In this document: piece after piece, positions 16,616 to 25,473 of the stretch | How positions within the stretch are numbered: the first letter of the stretch is position 1 | Layout: every line of letters starts with the position of its first letter | Assembly (NCBI RefSeq): GCF_000378205.1 | Contig: NZ_KB899434.1 | Coordinates: 1 to 42,671 of the forward strand | Direction of reading: 5' to 3' | Length of the DNA stretch: 42,671 nucleotides | Origin: Sediminispirochaeta bajacaliforniensis DSM 16054 | GTDB lineage: Bacteria > Spirochaetota > Spirochaetia > DSM-16054 > Sediminispirochaetaceae | Notes under the pieces: model-generated | Seen by the model: only the letters and a program-made list of their open reading frames with translations | The model's database searches: none | Told to the model about the DNA's origin: nothing | Translations under genes and position numbers: made by a program

Positions 16616-17912
16616 AAAAAATGCCCCCCGTTATCATGAGCTGGTCATCAATATCGGAGTTTAGCTCTTCAACCTTGTCGTAATCGCATCCCAAAAGTTG
16701 TGCAACTACCAACATAGGTAGCCCTCCCTGAAGCTGCACGGACCGTTCATTCCAGGTTTCTTTTTCCTGCAGCTGTTCCATGACGGCGATACGGCTTTCT
16801 GTAACCGCCTTGTAAATATTAGGGTCATCTACATTCAGAGAATCTTCCAGATCCATAAACAATGAATACAGGGCTTTGATTTGGTCTGCCGAAATTGTAT
16901 CTACGTTTGGCAATGTCGTAGCTGCTCCTACGAATGCAGCATGACGATAAAGGGCAACCATGGCCTGTTTCGTAGCTGATTCTTTGAAGGTTGACGGAGA
17001 TAGTTCATTCATTGTCTCACTCTTGGCAGAGATAAATTGCAATGTGGCATTATAGATAGAATCTCCATTTCCAGAAGATGTTGTCTCGTCGGAAGAAAAG
17101 AAGTCTTCAACAGCAGACACATCGCTTATCAATGTCGCAGTAATGGCGGTTATGCAACTGAAAAGTGCACGAGCAAAATCACCGGGAGCCGTAATTCCTT
17201 GTTCTATGAGGCTTATGATATTGAGAGCCTCATTGGTTAGCGAATTCATAGTATTTTGTGCCAACTGAAGACGACCAATAATATTCAATAATTTATCTTT
17301 GATAGCGGAGAACCCTGTCTCCAAGGCGCTTACTGAAAGATTATCATCGTCGAGAACCGATTCAAACCTGGCCACGGCTGCATCTTCAAGGTCAGCTATT
17401 GCATCATCAAGATTCCCCGATGTATTGTTTTCCTGGCGAGCCCCAGCACTTTGACCGACCCTATCTACTGCGAGAGTAATTTCACACCCGCCCTGGGCAG
17501 ACGTTTCTTCCGATATATCCCAAGTATCCATATTAACCGCAAAGCGGCCCCAAAATGGTAAGATCAAATATGCCGGTTCATCATCCGATGTTTCGACGCT
17601 AAAAGCGGCCGCCAGTTTGTTGCGGTATTGAATATAATTGGTCCCAAGCAAGCGGCCTGATATTTTTATTTTCTGAGGTAGATAATTTAACGGTTTATTT
17701 GACCATCCTCCAAATGCCGAATACTCAGATATATCATTCGATTGACCACCAGAGACATTTGTCTTCACAAGATTAAATGCTTCGGGCTCCCCTCCTGGTG
17801 GTTGGTAACTTGTTCTCCGTGGAGTCTCCTCACTTCCGTTACTATTTCGCAGGGCCGAGCGCCAATTACCAGAATAGGGTTCCGGTAGGCTTATATTAAA
17901 TTCATCGCTCAT
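16608..17912 (-). CDS. DNA circularisation/tail protein, Mu gpN-like
   Basis: The 434-residue protein has the DNA_circ_N type N-terminus, seen as PYSGNWRSALRNSNGSEETP then a region of beta strands with FGGWSNKPLNYLPQKIKISG, LILPFWGRFAVN and CEITLAVDRVG (about residues 67-155). The rest is helical. Mu gpN is required for tail assembly near the baseplate; the family name comes from a proposed role in DNA circularisation that is not established here. It overlaps the tape measure gene by 4 bp (ATGA). Confidence 0.75.
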   Translation of the reverse strand: MSDEFNISLPEPYSGNWRSALRNSNGSEETPRRTSYQPPGGEPEAFNLVKTNVSGGQSNDISEYSAFGGWSNKPLNYLPQKIKISGRLLGTNYIQYRNKLAAAFSVETSDDEPAYLILPFWGRFAVNMDTWDISEETSAQGGCEITLAVDRVGQSAGARQENNTSGNLDDAIADLEDAAVARFESVLDDDNLSVSALETGFSAIKDKLLNIIGRLQLAQNTMNSLTNEALNIISLIEQGITAPGDFARALFSCITAITATLISDVSAVEDFFSSDETTSSGNGDSIYNATLQFISAKSETMNELSPSTFKESATKQAMVALYRHAAFVGAATTLPNVDTISADQIKALYSLFMDLEDSLNVDDPNIYKAVTESRIAVMEQLQEKETWNERSVQLQGGLPMLVVAQLLGCDYDKVEELNSDIDDQLMITGGIFYV

Positions 17913-19912
17913 TGATTAGCCCTCACAGTACGTGCATTTCCTGTCTCTACCGTTGTCCCGGGGATGGTATTACGTCGTGTTTCTACAGATGCTGTTCCCG
18001 GTACATCAGCAGAAAACTCTACCTTCAATGATGCCTCGCCTGTCAGTTCAGCTTTTTGTATAGCAGCGGCAGGAACTCGTGATGGGATGGTTCTGGTTGC
18101 CCCACTGCTACGTCTTCTATTTCTGCTCCGTGCCGCCTCAAGAGCTTCTTCCGATACGTAATTGGAGGCATAATTTCCAGGAGCGGCAAGCTTCTTGCCC
18201 AGTAGACCACCAAGGAGTCCCCCCCCCTTATTACCGCCTTGATATCCAATCATTCCTCCAATCAAGCCTCCTACAGCAGTGCCCAGAATGGGGATAACCG
18301 AGCCAAGGGCTGCGCCAGCTGCCGCTCCTGCAGCTGCTCCGGCAATACCTCCGGCAGAGCTTCCAATAACCTTTCCTCCTTCCTCATATTTTTCTTCTTT
18401 TGTTAACTCTTTATTACGAGCAATCTGGAGGACCCCGAGCACCGCCTGTGGTATCTCTATCGCTGCAGCTGTGGCGGCAGACAGACCTGCTGTCCTCTTT
18501 ACCGTTGACAAGAGGCCAGGGGACTGAGTGGTAAGACCAGAGGTCTTCGTCACACTTTCCGTCAGGTTCGATTGTGGTTTAACTCCCAAGCCATTCGATC
18601 CAAGGTTCGTTACATAGACTGGCATTCCCGTTCCACCGGCTCCTGCTGTCCCAAGGTTTAGTTTTGTTGTCCCAGCCCTCAGATTCTTGAAATTACTCAA
18701 GAGGGTACTGACAGTGGCTAATCCTTTAACGGCAGCAATGGTTCCTATACCAACAGCCATTGAGGTAAAAACTTTCTGTATTCGCTCAGGATCTTCTGCA
18801 AGCGCATTAAAATGTTCCGTTATCTTTTCAAGCGGTGCGGTCAACTTATTATCGGCGAAGCGATAGAAAGCGGTTTGGAGATTGTTCAAATTTGACTTAA
18901 GAGTAGAAGCTCCTTTGGCTGCATCCTCCATAATAGCCTTTCCGTCGGCCTGAACATCCATAAAACTATTCAAACTGGATATCACACCGGAGTCCAGATA
19001 CTCAGCAGTTAGAGAGTTAAAGGCTCGTTTGGATTCTCTACCAAAGATTGTGCCAATGACATCTGTGTTTCCTTTTGTCATCGTCACAATATCTTTCATA
19101 ATATCAGTAACGGGGCGGAAATCTCCTTCTAAATCTCGAACACTAACGCCTAATTTCTTCAATTGCTTTTGCTTTGTAGGATCTCCCAATTCTGCTAGTA
19201 AACCTTCAAAGGCGGTTGCAGCTTGCTCTGGAGATCCGGTACCTCTCTGTATAACCTGGAGCGCAGCCCCCATTTCTCTAAGTGCCTGGGCGCCACTTCT
19301 TCCGGTTGCGGTATAAGCGGTTATCACCCTCGGTCCTAAGGCCGCCAAGTTGGACAGGGTAAAGGCCCCCATTTTCCCCTGAGCGGTAAGCAGATCAAGA
19401 GACTTAAAAGCATCATCGGCCCCAAGTCCCATTTTCTGAAACTCAGCAAACAACCCCCCAATAGCCTCACCAGAAGCGCCAGTAGCCTGCATGGCAAGGC
19501 CCATACTGCGAAGATTTTCTTCAGCAAAAGACATATCTCCAGTGCGTTCAATTATCTGGCCAACAGCTCCTGTCATAGAATCAAGATTGATTTTTACATT
19601 CTTATCCTGGGCTATGTCCCACAGCTTTTGTTTCAACTGATCGATTTTATCTGCCGAAATATTGGACTGAATGCCAAGCCTGGTCATTTGGTCCTGGATA
19701 TCGATAACTTTATTGACCGCCACACCGGCGCTAAGAGAAACTCCGAGCGTTCCAATCTTCGTCATGGTTCCGGACAAAAGCCCATCAACCTTTCCCATGG
19801 CACCGGAAACTTTGGAGCCGAAGGCTTGAGCTTCGGCCCCTGCTTTTTTTATTCCCGATGAAAAACCACCTCTCAAAGAAAGATCAACGCCAGCGCGTAT
19901 TGTATTACTCAT
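17909..19912 (-). CDS. Tail tape measure protein
   Basis: The 667-residue protein has the PhageMin_Tail core (about 75-330): DQMTRLGIQSNISADKIDQL, ATGASGEAIGGLFAEFQKMG, GPRVITAYTATGRSGAQALR and TIFGRESKRAF. A glycine/alanine-rich hydrophobic hairpin (about 525-580: GSSAGGIAGAAAGAAAGAAL) may insert into the host membrane during DNA entry. It sets tail length, so a tail of about 100 nm is expected from about 1.5 angstrom per residue (general rule). ATG 19912 or GTG 19915 are both possible; both overlap the frameshift extension of the chaperone gene. Confidence 0.85.
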   Translation of the reverse strand: MSNTIRAGVDLSLRGGFSSGIKKAGAEAQAFGSKVSGAMGKVDGLLSGTMTKIGTLGVSLSAGVAVNKVIDIQDQMTRLGIQSNISADKIDQLKQKLWDIAQDKNVKINLDSMTGAVGQIIERTGDMSFAEENLRSMGLAMQATGASGEAIGGLFAEFQKMGLGADDAFKSLDLLTAQGKMGAFTLSNLAALGPRVITAYTATGRSGAQALREMGAALQVIQRGTGSPEQAATAFEGLLAELGDPTKQKQLKKLGVSVRDLEGDFRPVTDIMKDIVTMTKGNTDVIGTIFGRESKRAFNSLTAEYLDSGVISSLNSFMDVQADGKAIMEDAAKGASTLKSNLNNLQTAFYRFADNKLTAPLEKITEHFNALAEDPERIQKVFTSMAVGIGTIAAVKGLATVSTLLSNFKNLRAGTTKLNLGTAGAGGTGMPVYVTNLGSNGLGVKPQSNLTESVTKTSGLTTQSPGLLSTVKRTAGLSAATAAAIEIPQAVLGVLQIARNKELTKEEKYEEGGKVIGSSAGGIAGAAAGAAAGAALGSVIPILGTAVGGLIGGMIGYQGGNKGGGLLGGLLGKKLAAPGNYASNYVSEEALEAARSRNRRRSSGATRTIPSRVPAAAIQKAELTGEASLKVEFSADVPGTASVETRRNTIPGTTVETGNARTVRANQ

Positions 19913-20116
19913 CACTCAACCCATGTGTTTTCCGGTAAAGATCAATCGCATCATCTTGCCAGGCCGTTAATTCTGCCCAGCCCATATCTTTTAGATCATC
20001 AAGTGAGATACCATGCAGCAAGTACATGATATCAACACAGGTAATGCGGACAATTGCCGCTAATCTTCCGACGGTAAGCCCCTCTTTACCGTCGGTTTGG
20101 AAGGGTCGCTCTTGTC
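19905..20116 (-). CDS. Frameshift extension of the tail assembly chaperone (-1 frame)
   Basis: Downstream of the chaperone stop (20060), the -1 frame is open from about 20116 to a TAA at 19905-19907. It reads GKEGLTVGRLAAIVRITCVD then IMYLLHGISLDDLKDMGWAE, a well-formed domain with no start codon of its own. Tail chaperone genes in many long-tailed phages make a longer form by ribosomal slippage. The slip must happen between 20116 and 20061. No perfect X-XXY-YYZ heptamer is present; AAAGAGGGGC (in the middle of this range) is the best candidate. Confidence 0.7.
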
Positions 20117-20392
20117 ATCCTCAGGTTCATTTTCATTTTGGGGAATGATGAACCTTGAATAGATTTCATTGGCCATCTGCCTGACATGGGCATAATCTTC
20201 AGGTGTTAATTCTCTAAGCAGCTCCACACTCTCCGATGTTAAAGAGGAGACCAATTGGAGCATTTGAGCGACAGTGCCATCCCTCTGGGTATCCATTCCC
20301 AGTAGGTGCCTAACCTTAGGTTCGTCGGTAAAATTAAGCTCTTTAACGGAGCGTTCGCCACGACTTACCGGAGTCTGTAATCTGTATATCAT
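20060..20392 (-). CDS. Tail assembly chaperone, Mu gp41-like (short form)
   Basis: The 110-residue protein begins MIYRLQTPVSRGERSVKELN, a typical opening of the phage tail assembly gpE/gp41 family, followed by a helical core (RHLLGMDTQRDGTVAQMLQL, LTPEDYAHVRQMANEI) and an acidic tail. It coats the tape measure before the tube polymerises. ATG 20392 is chosen because it lies 13 bp after the tube gene with AGGACGG upstream. A -1 frameshift near its end gives the longer form. Confidence 0.75.
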   Translation of the reverse strand: MIYRLQTPVSRGERSVKELNFTDEPKVRHLLGMDTQRDGTVAQMLQLVSSLTSESVELLRELTPEDYAHVRQMANEIYSRFIIPQNENEPEDDKSDPSKPTVKRGLPSED

Positions 20393-20405
20393 TTTGGTAT
20401 CCGTC

Positions 20406-20756
20406 CTAAAGCTTTTCGCTTTTTCCGCTGTTATAGGTAACACTCATTTCACCATCCCCAAGTTCAACGGCGTCGACTACCCAGGCTCTTGGCATCATGT
20501 GTTGATTTCCGTCATCCAGGTAGATGGTAACCGAGTCATCACTGATATCTTTGAACTCGGAAACATCCATGATCGCCTGCAGTTTTATCTTTAGCTCCGC
20601 AGCCTGAGGGGTTTCGAGATATCCAAAGTTCTCATGGACTTCAGCATCTTTGGTTTCCCGCTTATAAGATGACGGACGAAATGAATGACCTCCGGCAACC
20701 AGAGGCAATTCTCCAAGCGTTGATGATACAACTCGTTTAACCTTTGCTAATCTCAT
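20406..20756 (-). CDS. Tail tube protein, Mu gpM-like
   Basis: The 116-residue protein shows the phage tail tube pattern: LGELPLVAGGHSFRPSSYKR, an 'E...G......P..A.L...' region (FGYLETPQAAELKIKLQAIM), and DDGNQHMMPRAWVVDAVEL, then GEMSVTYNSGK. It builds the inner tube. It comes straight after the sheath gene, with GGAGGAGCATGT before the ATG. Length matches Mu gpM. Confidence 0.85.
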   Translation of the reverse strand: MRLAKVKRVVSSTLGELPLVAGGHSFRPSSYKRETKDAEVHENFGYLETPQAAELKIKLQAIMDVSEFKDISDDSVTIYLDDGNQHMMPRAWVVDAVELGDGEMSVTYNSGKSEKL

Positions 20757-20770
20757 ACATGCTCCTCCGA

Positions 20771-22249
20771 TTAATCGAACTGAGTTAGACCAGCCCCAAT
20801 ATAGAACTGACCGATTAGGGTTGGTTTGTGCTGATAATTCAGCCGTGTTTTACTGTCAGAATCAATTTCGACAATGATGCTGTCCTTGTAGCTCGCCAGG
20901 TCCTGACACCATTGTTTTTCCTGGATGAAAACCTGCTGGTACATTTCGACCAAGAATGCTTTCCAGATATCAGCAGTCATCACCTTGGCACCGGAACCAA
21001 AGTTCTCGTTTGTTGCTGCGAGTTTCCATTTCTTATATCTGGTCCGTGCTTCTGCATTGATTTCAGCTCTGACCCGTGAGATCGTTTCCGTTATTTGGAC
21101 ATCAAGATAGCTGGTATTACGGTTACCATCTGAATCCGCGTTATAACTGGTAACAGCTCGTTCAACCAAAACTGTCCCAGTGGAATCAACACGATAGGTA
21201 GCAATACCTGCACTCAAGAGGGCTTCCCGGGCGTTGGCATTCCGTTGTGCTATGGAAACAAGACCATCGATTTCCGTGTCATATGTATTGGCCGCAGGAT
21301 CATCAGCAAGCCTTCTGATCAGCGGAGCCGCAAACCGAGCGGCCCAAACTGCCGGTGTCTGGAAATTGTTGCCCCTAGGAACCAAGACAATATGGGGGCT
21401 ATTGATGCTGGATGCCTGGGCAATCATGCTGCCGGTGGTATTGTCATCACCGTCTTCGCCAGATAGAGCAAGGAACATCCTGCCGTCGCATTGGCGTGGG
21501 CCGCTGTAACGGCTTTTCAGTTCGGCGGAAAAAAGTACGATATTAGCCGCATCCGCAAGATCGGTAATAATGTAATGGTACTTCGTCTCTCCCATGGCCG
21601 CCAAGGCGGCGGTAATATCAGGGTTTCCAGATCCGACAGTGACAGTTGCCAACCCTGCAGCAATACCGGCTGGATCGGATTCCCCATATAATCCAGCCTC
21701 CACCGTCATCAAATTACCGTTTTCCCCCTTGGCCAGAGCTACCAGCAATACTTGCGCCGTATTCTCCGCATTAATCTCCGCTTCCAGTTCCATGTCGCGG
21801 ACGGAATTAATAGATGCCACAAAAGCTGCTGCAAGGTCGTCAAGAGTATCCCCAGATGATACAGCCATGGAAACCTTTATCCCATTAACATACCGAACAA
21901 AGGTTCCGTCCTTTATCGGAGATGCAGTAAACGTATATGACTTTACTGCCGCCGTACCTGCGGCCGCCTCATTTAGAGGAAGAGCATACAATTTCTCCGT
22001 TTTGTTCAGGTCCATGAAGTTCATAGCCATCACGGCAGCAGGGTAACCTTCTTCCAAAAGGTTGCGGGCTTTTGCATCACCGGAAATAGCGACAACCTTA
22101 TTTGCTTCAGCGGTTCCTCCTGAGCCTTTTATACCAATAACCAGCACTTTCTTTTCCTCACCGGTGGAACCAGCCAGCGAATTATCGATCTCCTGATACT
22201 GGCCCGGGACCAGCAACTCATCAGGAATCTGGGTAAATTCAATAGACAT
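20771..22249 (-). CDS. Contractile tail sheath protein, Mu gpL-like
   Basis: The 492-residue protein opens IEFTQIPDELLVPGQYQEID, which is how Mu-type sheath proteins start. Further signatures are ALAAMGETKYHYIITDLAD, PAVWAARFAAPLIRRLADDP and the C-terminal domain YLDVQITETISRVRAEINAE ... KPTLIGQFYIGAG. It surrounds the tube and contracts on infection. AAGGAGATAGAGC precedes the ATG. Length is that of the family. The position between gp37 and the tube gene is as in Mu. Confidence 0.9.
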   Translation of the reverse strand: MSIEFTQIPDELLVPGQYQEIDNSLAGSTGEEKKVLVIGIKGSGGTAEANKVVAISGDAKARNLLEEGYPAAVMAMNFMDLNKTEKLYALPLNEAAAGTAAVKSYTFTASPIKDGTFVRYVNGIKVSMAVSSGDTLDDLAAAFVASINSVRDMELEAEINAENTAQVLLVALAKGENGNLMTVEAGLYGESDPAGIAAGLATVTVGSGNPDITAALAAMGETKYHYIITDLADAANIVLFSAELKSRYSGPRQCDGRMFLALSGEDGDDNTTGSMIAQASSINSPHIVLVPRGNNFQTPAVWAARFAAPLIRRLADDPAANTYDTEIDGLVSIAQRNANAREALLSAGIATYRVDSTGTVLVERAVTSYNADSDGNRNTSYLDVQITETISRVRAEINAEARTRYKKWKLAATNENFGSGAKVMTADIWKAFLVEMYQQVFIQEKQWCQDLASYKDSIIVEIDSDSKTRLNYQHKPTLIGQFYIGAGLTQFD

Positions 22250-22260
22250 GCTCTATCTCC

Positions 22261-22785
22261 TTACAATGTTATCGATTCATGTGTCGAATCTGTACCGACA
22301 TTCGTATCTGCATCGTAGCCAGTAAAATCCTCAAGATCATCAGACAGTAAGATTCCTCCGATGATCCCCCTCCGTATCATCCATTCCCAGCTCACCGCCC
22401 AGAGAGAGATATTCAGACTACCGGTAGAGGCGCTATAGAGATTTTTCGCATTAATATTTTTTCCTCCGCCTATACTCCAATCTGCATCAAGAGCTTCTAA
22501 TGCTGGCAGCAGAGTAGATAAAACCTTGAGGGTATCATCAAAAAGTTTGTCTTGTGTGCTGGCTCTGACAATAATAAACGTGGAGAAGTTCAGGACACCA
22601 TTGTCCCAATCAATATCCATCAAACTGCTCAGTATAGCCGGTGCCTTGACTGCTATGCGCTTCAGTTCTTCCAGGTCAAAGACACCGGGATGGGCCTCGA
22701 CCTTCAGTTTTTTGTTATCCTGGAAAAGATTCTTTAGAGTATTTACCGCGGTATCTCGAATATCTGCGAATGTTACAAAGCTCAT
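22261..22785 (-). CDS. Tail terminator-type protein, Mu gp37-like (DUF1834)
   Basis: The 174-residue protein follows the DUF1834 pattern: 'I...A...L......L........G....ELKR.A..APA.....' (VEAHPGVFDLEELKRIAVKA), LNFSTFIIVRAS, LPALEALDADWSIGGGKNIN and a final WEWMIRR beta strand. Family members occur just before the sheath gene and probably cap the tail tube. It overlaps the G gene by 4 bp (ATGA). Confidence 0.75.
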   Translation of the reverse strand: MSFVTFADIRDTAVNTLKNLFQDNKKLKVEAHPGVFDLEELKRIAVKAPAILSSLMDIDWDNGVLNFSTFIIVRASTQDKLFDDTLKVLSTLLPALEALDADWSIGGGKNINAKNLYSASTGSLNISLWAVSWEWMIRRGIIGGILLSDDLEDFTGYDADTNVGTDSTHESITL

Positions 22786-23246
22786 GATGCGGCCTCGATG
22801 ATCCTCTGTTCTATAAAGTCTTCCAGAATGCCAAGCAAATCGGTTTCATCCTGGGGCCCAATGCCTACGAACTGCCGGGCCGAAGTTTTATTCTCGTATC
22901 CGAAATTTTGCCGGGCAGCATAGATCTTTGTTGCTCCCGCCAGAACGTTCCAGCTTCCAACCTGGGATTCGATAGTATCTCGTAGTTCGCCTGAAACAAC
23001 CAATTGAGGACGGGCATATGGAAACTTTTCTGCAAGATACGACTGGTATCGCTCATTTAACGCTTTCCATGGTGTTCCATCGGGTGCTTTTTTGGTTTCA
23101 AATCGCTCCACTGTTTGAGCTTCAAGTTCCGTTCCCAAGGCCATTAACAGAGCGCGCCGATTTCCTCCGTCAAGGTTCAGGCTCGACAATCGGTCTGCAA
23201 GTTTTTCAATATCCCTAACATCGAAAGATACGGCAGCGGCAGCCAT
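22782..23246 (-). CDS. Virion morphogenesis protein, Mu gpG-like
   Basis: The 154-residue protein (MAAAAVSFDVRD...) has the tail-completion signature FETKKAPDGTPWKALNERYQ (about 50-69), then LVVSGELRDTIESQV and FGYENKTSARQFVGI. It is needed for joining heads and tails in the family. ATG 23246 is used because it overlaps the gp36 stop as TGATG and follows AAGGAG; the longer frame at 23270 lies within gp36. In Mu, G sits right after F; here it lies between gp36 and gp37. Confidence 0.85.
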   Translation of the reverse strand: MAAAAVSFDVRDIEKLADRLSSLNLDGGNRRALLMALGTELEAQTVERFETKKAPDGTPWKALNERYQSYLAEKFPYARPQLVVSGELRDTIESQVGSWNVLAGATKIYAARQNFGYENKTSARQFVGIGPQDETDLLGILEDFIEQRIIEAAS

Positions 23247-23686
23247 CAGATGAGCTCTCCTTTTTTCCAATAGCGAGTATCGGGGATGTTCTCTTCCTCC
23301 GATGGCTCGACAATACTGGCATCCTGATAATCAGGGCCAGCAAGGCCGCCTTGATGTTCTCGGTCAATAGTTTCCAAAAGCTTCAGATTGCTTTTATAGT
23401 GTTCCCGTTCATCCTCGCTTGATGATACGGTATCATGGAGACGGTACAGAGCCAAATCGACACAGATCCCATATAGGGTGTCAGCAAACTGGGCGGGAAG
23501 CGGCAATGTAACTTCTCCAGTCTCCTCGTCAAGGAGCCAGGGGAGGTGGGTCACAATAATACCGGTAGCCTCACGTAAGGCCAGATCGATCCTCGCTTCT
23601 GCCAGTGTTTCTCCGTCACTGGAAAACGGAAGGGAATCGGGAGGAATGCGACTTCCAAGCTCTTCCACGCTCAGTATGGGGATCAC
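23246..23686 (-). CDS. Head-tail connector-type protein, Mu gp36-like (DUF1320)
   Basis: The 146-residue protein contains LAEARIDLALREATGIIVTH, LPAQFADTLYGICVDLALYR and a C-terminus ending IPDTRYWKKGELI; the helical bundle and final 'R.f.RG.l' are typical for DUF1320. It probably completes the head neck. The start is GTG at 23686, overlapping the stop of the gene before it (GTGA). It lies between the gp35-like gene and G. Confidence 0.75.
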   Translation of the reverse strand: MIPILSVEELGSRIPPDSLPFSSDGETLAEARIDLALREATGIIVTHLPWLLDEETGEVTLPLPAQFADTLYGICVDLALYRLHDTVSSSEDEREHYKSNLKLLETIDREHQGGLAGPDYQDASIVEPSEEENIPDTRYWKKGELI

Positions 23687-23982
23687 TTCTTTTTCACCTC
23701 AACCCAGATATCTTTTTTCAGTTTCTCATACTGATCTTGTGTGACCTGTTCTTCCCTGGCTTTTTTCCTGAGAACAAGGCCTGCCCGACGATAGGTTTCA
23801 TTCTTTGTCTTGTGACTGACCACGATGGTGATCAATTCGTTAGCCACATTTGCACCCTCTGCCGCAGAATTTTTCTCCTCTATTTTCGCAGTATTGGCAT
23901 CCTTTCCCTGTTCAGTATTCTCAGTGTCACCTTTTGAAGCTGCTGCGGTAGTCTTCTCCTCACTATCTTTGTTTTTTGCCAT
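23683..23982 (-). CDS. Small head-region protein, FluMu N-terminal domain (Mu gp35 position)
   Basis: The 99-residue protein has a low-complexity charged first half (KDSEEKTTAAASKGDTENTE...), then ITIVVSHKTKNETYRRAGLV and LRKKAREEQVTQDQYEKLKK, ending with D-I-W-V-E-V. The 'RRAG..f.......l...q...L..D..L.V' pattern is that of the Mu-like FluMu_N domain proteins found after the major head gene. AGGAGATACC precedes ATG 23982. Function unknown. Confidence 0.65.
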   Translation of the reverse strand: MAKNKDSEEKTTAAASKGDTENTEQGKDANTAKIEEKNSAAEGANVANELITIVVSHKTKNETYRRAGLVLRKKAREEQVTQDQYEKLKKDIWVEVKKK

Positions 23983-24049
23983 GGTATCTCCTTTTGTCAT
24001 CGATACCGCGGGCTCATCACCCGCGGATCAATGCAATATGATTTTTTCT

Positions 24050-24967
24050 TTACTCCATCCAGGGAGAAACAACCAGCTCGGTCGTATGGTAGTTAATATT
24101 TGATTCACCGCCTGTCAGGTTCTCTTTCTCTACAACCTCCCGGCCTGCGGATTCCAGAGATGATCCTACGACAAGATGTGTTGGGACAATTCCCAATTTG
24201 TCACCACCGTCACGCTTAAAGGCCTTCATTTTTGCCACGGCAGCCTTGTAGTTCTCAGCATTCAGGGTTTCCTTGCTGGCTACCGCCTGTTGCCAGAATC
24301 CATAGCCGAAGTTGCCACGGTAACGAATACCGTAAAGGTATTCATCGTTCATAAATACATGATCGTTTTTTGTGTCGGTTATGGATTCCATTTCAGGAGC
24401 AATGCGTTCCTGCAGGATGAAGGGCTTCAGGACTCCGGATAGATTAACAAGAAACCACGGTGTCCCGGTTGCTGCCACATCTCCCTGAATATTCGATACC
24501 GATTCTGCCGTTCCGGTACCGTCGGTATTGGGATATACCGGATGCTCGGCATCGAAAAAAGGTTGGCCGTCGTAACACAATCCTTCGAAGCCACCAGAAA
24601 GCAATGCAAAAACTTTCCTATTGCAGAACGAAACAAACTCATCTGCATAGGACTGAGAAAGGGTCCTGTAGATGCCGAGGTTATCATCCTCAATATCGGC
24701 CCGGTCAATGCCTAAGGTCGCCTCGTACTTCTTATTAAACAGTTCATAGGCCATTTCTTTCATATCTTTAATGACCCGTTCGCCAACCCATTCGATCATT
24801 TGAGGGAATTTGCCAAGCCAACCGTAGGTGTTACTCGAAGAGTTTGACTGAATGATTGTCACCAGCGTTTTGTAAAGTGCCTGAGTTTTCAACCCAGTGA
24901 GACGACTCTGAAATTCGCCGCGCACCATCGTGCGCAACGAAGAGAGAGTTTCGTTTGTTATAATCAT
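24050..24967 (-). CDS. Major head subunit, Mu gpT-like
   Basis: The 305-residue protein has a typical Mu head-protein course: SNTYGWLGKFPQMIEWVGER (about 46-65), KKYEATLGIDRADIEDDNLG, GQPFFDAEHPVYP and, late, THLVVGSSLESAGREVVEKE. These are shared by the Mu-like prophage major head subunit family. It builds the icosahedral shell. It overlaps the protease/scaffold gene by 4 bp (ATGA), giving tight translational coupling. Confidence 0.9.
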   Translation of the reverse strand: MIITNETLSSLRTMVRGEFQSRLTGLKTQALYKTLVTIIQSNSSSNTYGWLGKFPQMIEWVGERVIKDMKEMAYELFNKKYEATLGIDRADIEDDNLGIYRTLSQSYADEFVSFCNRKVFALLSGGFEGLCYDGQPFFDAEHPVYPNTDGTGTAESVSNIQGDVAATGTPWFLVNLSGVLKPFILQERIAPEMESITDTKNDHVFMNDEYLYGIRYRGNFGYGFWQQAVASKETLNAENYKAAVAKMKAFKRDGGDKLGIVPTHLVVGSSLESAGREVVEKENLTGGESNINYHTTELVVSPWME

Positions 24968-25473
24968 TTAGCAGCCTCCTTGATTTTCTTCCACTCCTCT
25001 GGCGAGTAACCTGCCGACTTTGAGACAGATACCTCTTCGGCATTTAGCGCTGTTTCCCCTTCAGGTGGGGTGTCATCAGGCACCTGCGGGGCTTTGGAGA
25101 TAATTGCCGGAGTTTTTTCCATAATCCTGGTAAAGGAATCAAGGCCAGATTGAGTGGAACACAGGGCAAGATATTCCTTTTTACTTGCCGGGGATATCTT
25201 TCTGTCGGCAATAGCCTTGTCTACGGCTGCCGTGGCTTTTTCTTTTTGCTGAAAATCCTCAATATCCTTCAACCGCTTTTCAGCATTGAGTGCTCGCTGT
25301 TCCATCTGGTTGAGGTCTGCCCGCGGAGCATACTTGGTAAGATCAACTCCTTGAGCTGTCGCGTTGCCGTTTGCCTGTGCATTGTTGGCTGTCTTTAAGA
25401 CAGAGATCGTCTGCACAGCATCCTGTTCCGTTGCCGTCTCAGCGAGGCCAAGTGCGGCAAGAATTTCTTTCAT
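24964..25473 (-). CDS. Nested scaffold protein, Mu gpZ-like (internal start of the protease gene)
   Basis: Inside the protease frame, ATG 25473 is preceded by GGGAGGAGAAAAGT, a far better ribosome site than the gene's own start. It would give 169 residues starting MKEILAALGLAETATEQD, made of helices with a coiled-coil look. Mu expresses its scaffold gpZ from an in-frame internal start of gene I in exactly this way. Presence of a separate protein is inferred. Confidence 0.7.
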   Translation of the reverse strand: MKEILAALGLAETATEQDAVQTISVLKTANNAQANGNATAQGVDLTKYAPRADLNQMEQRALNAEKRLKDIEDFQQKEKATAAVDKAIADRKISPASKKEYLALCSTQSGLDSFTRIMEKTPAIISKAPQVPDDTPPEGETALNAEEVSVSKSAGYSPEEWKKIKEAAK

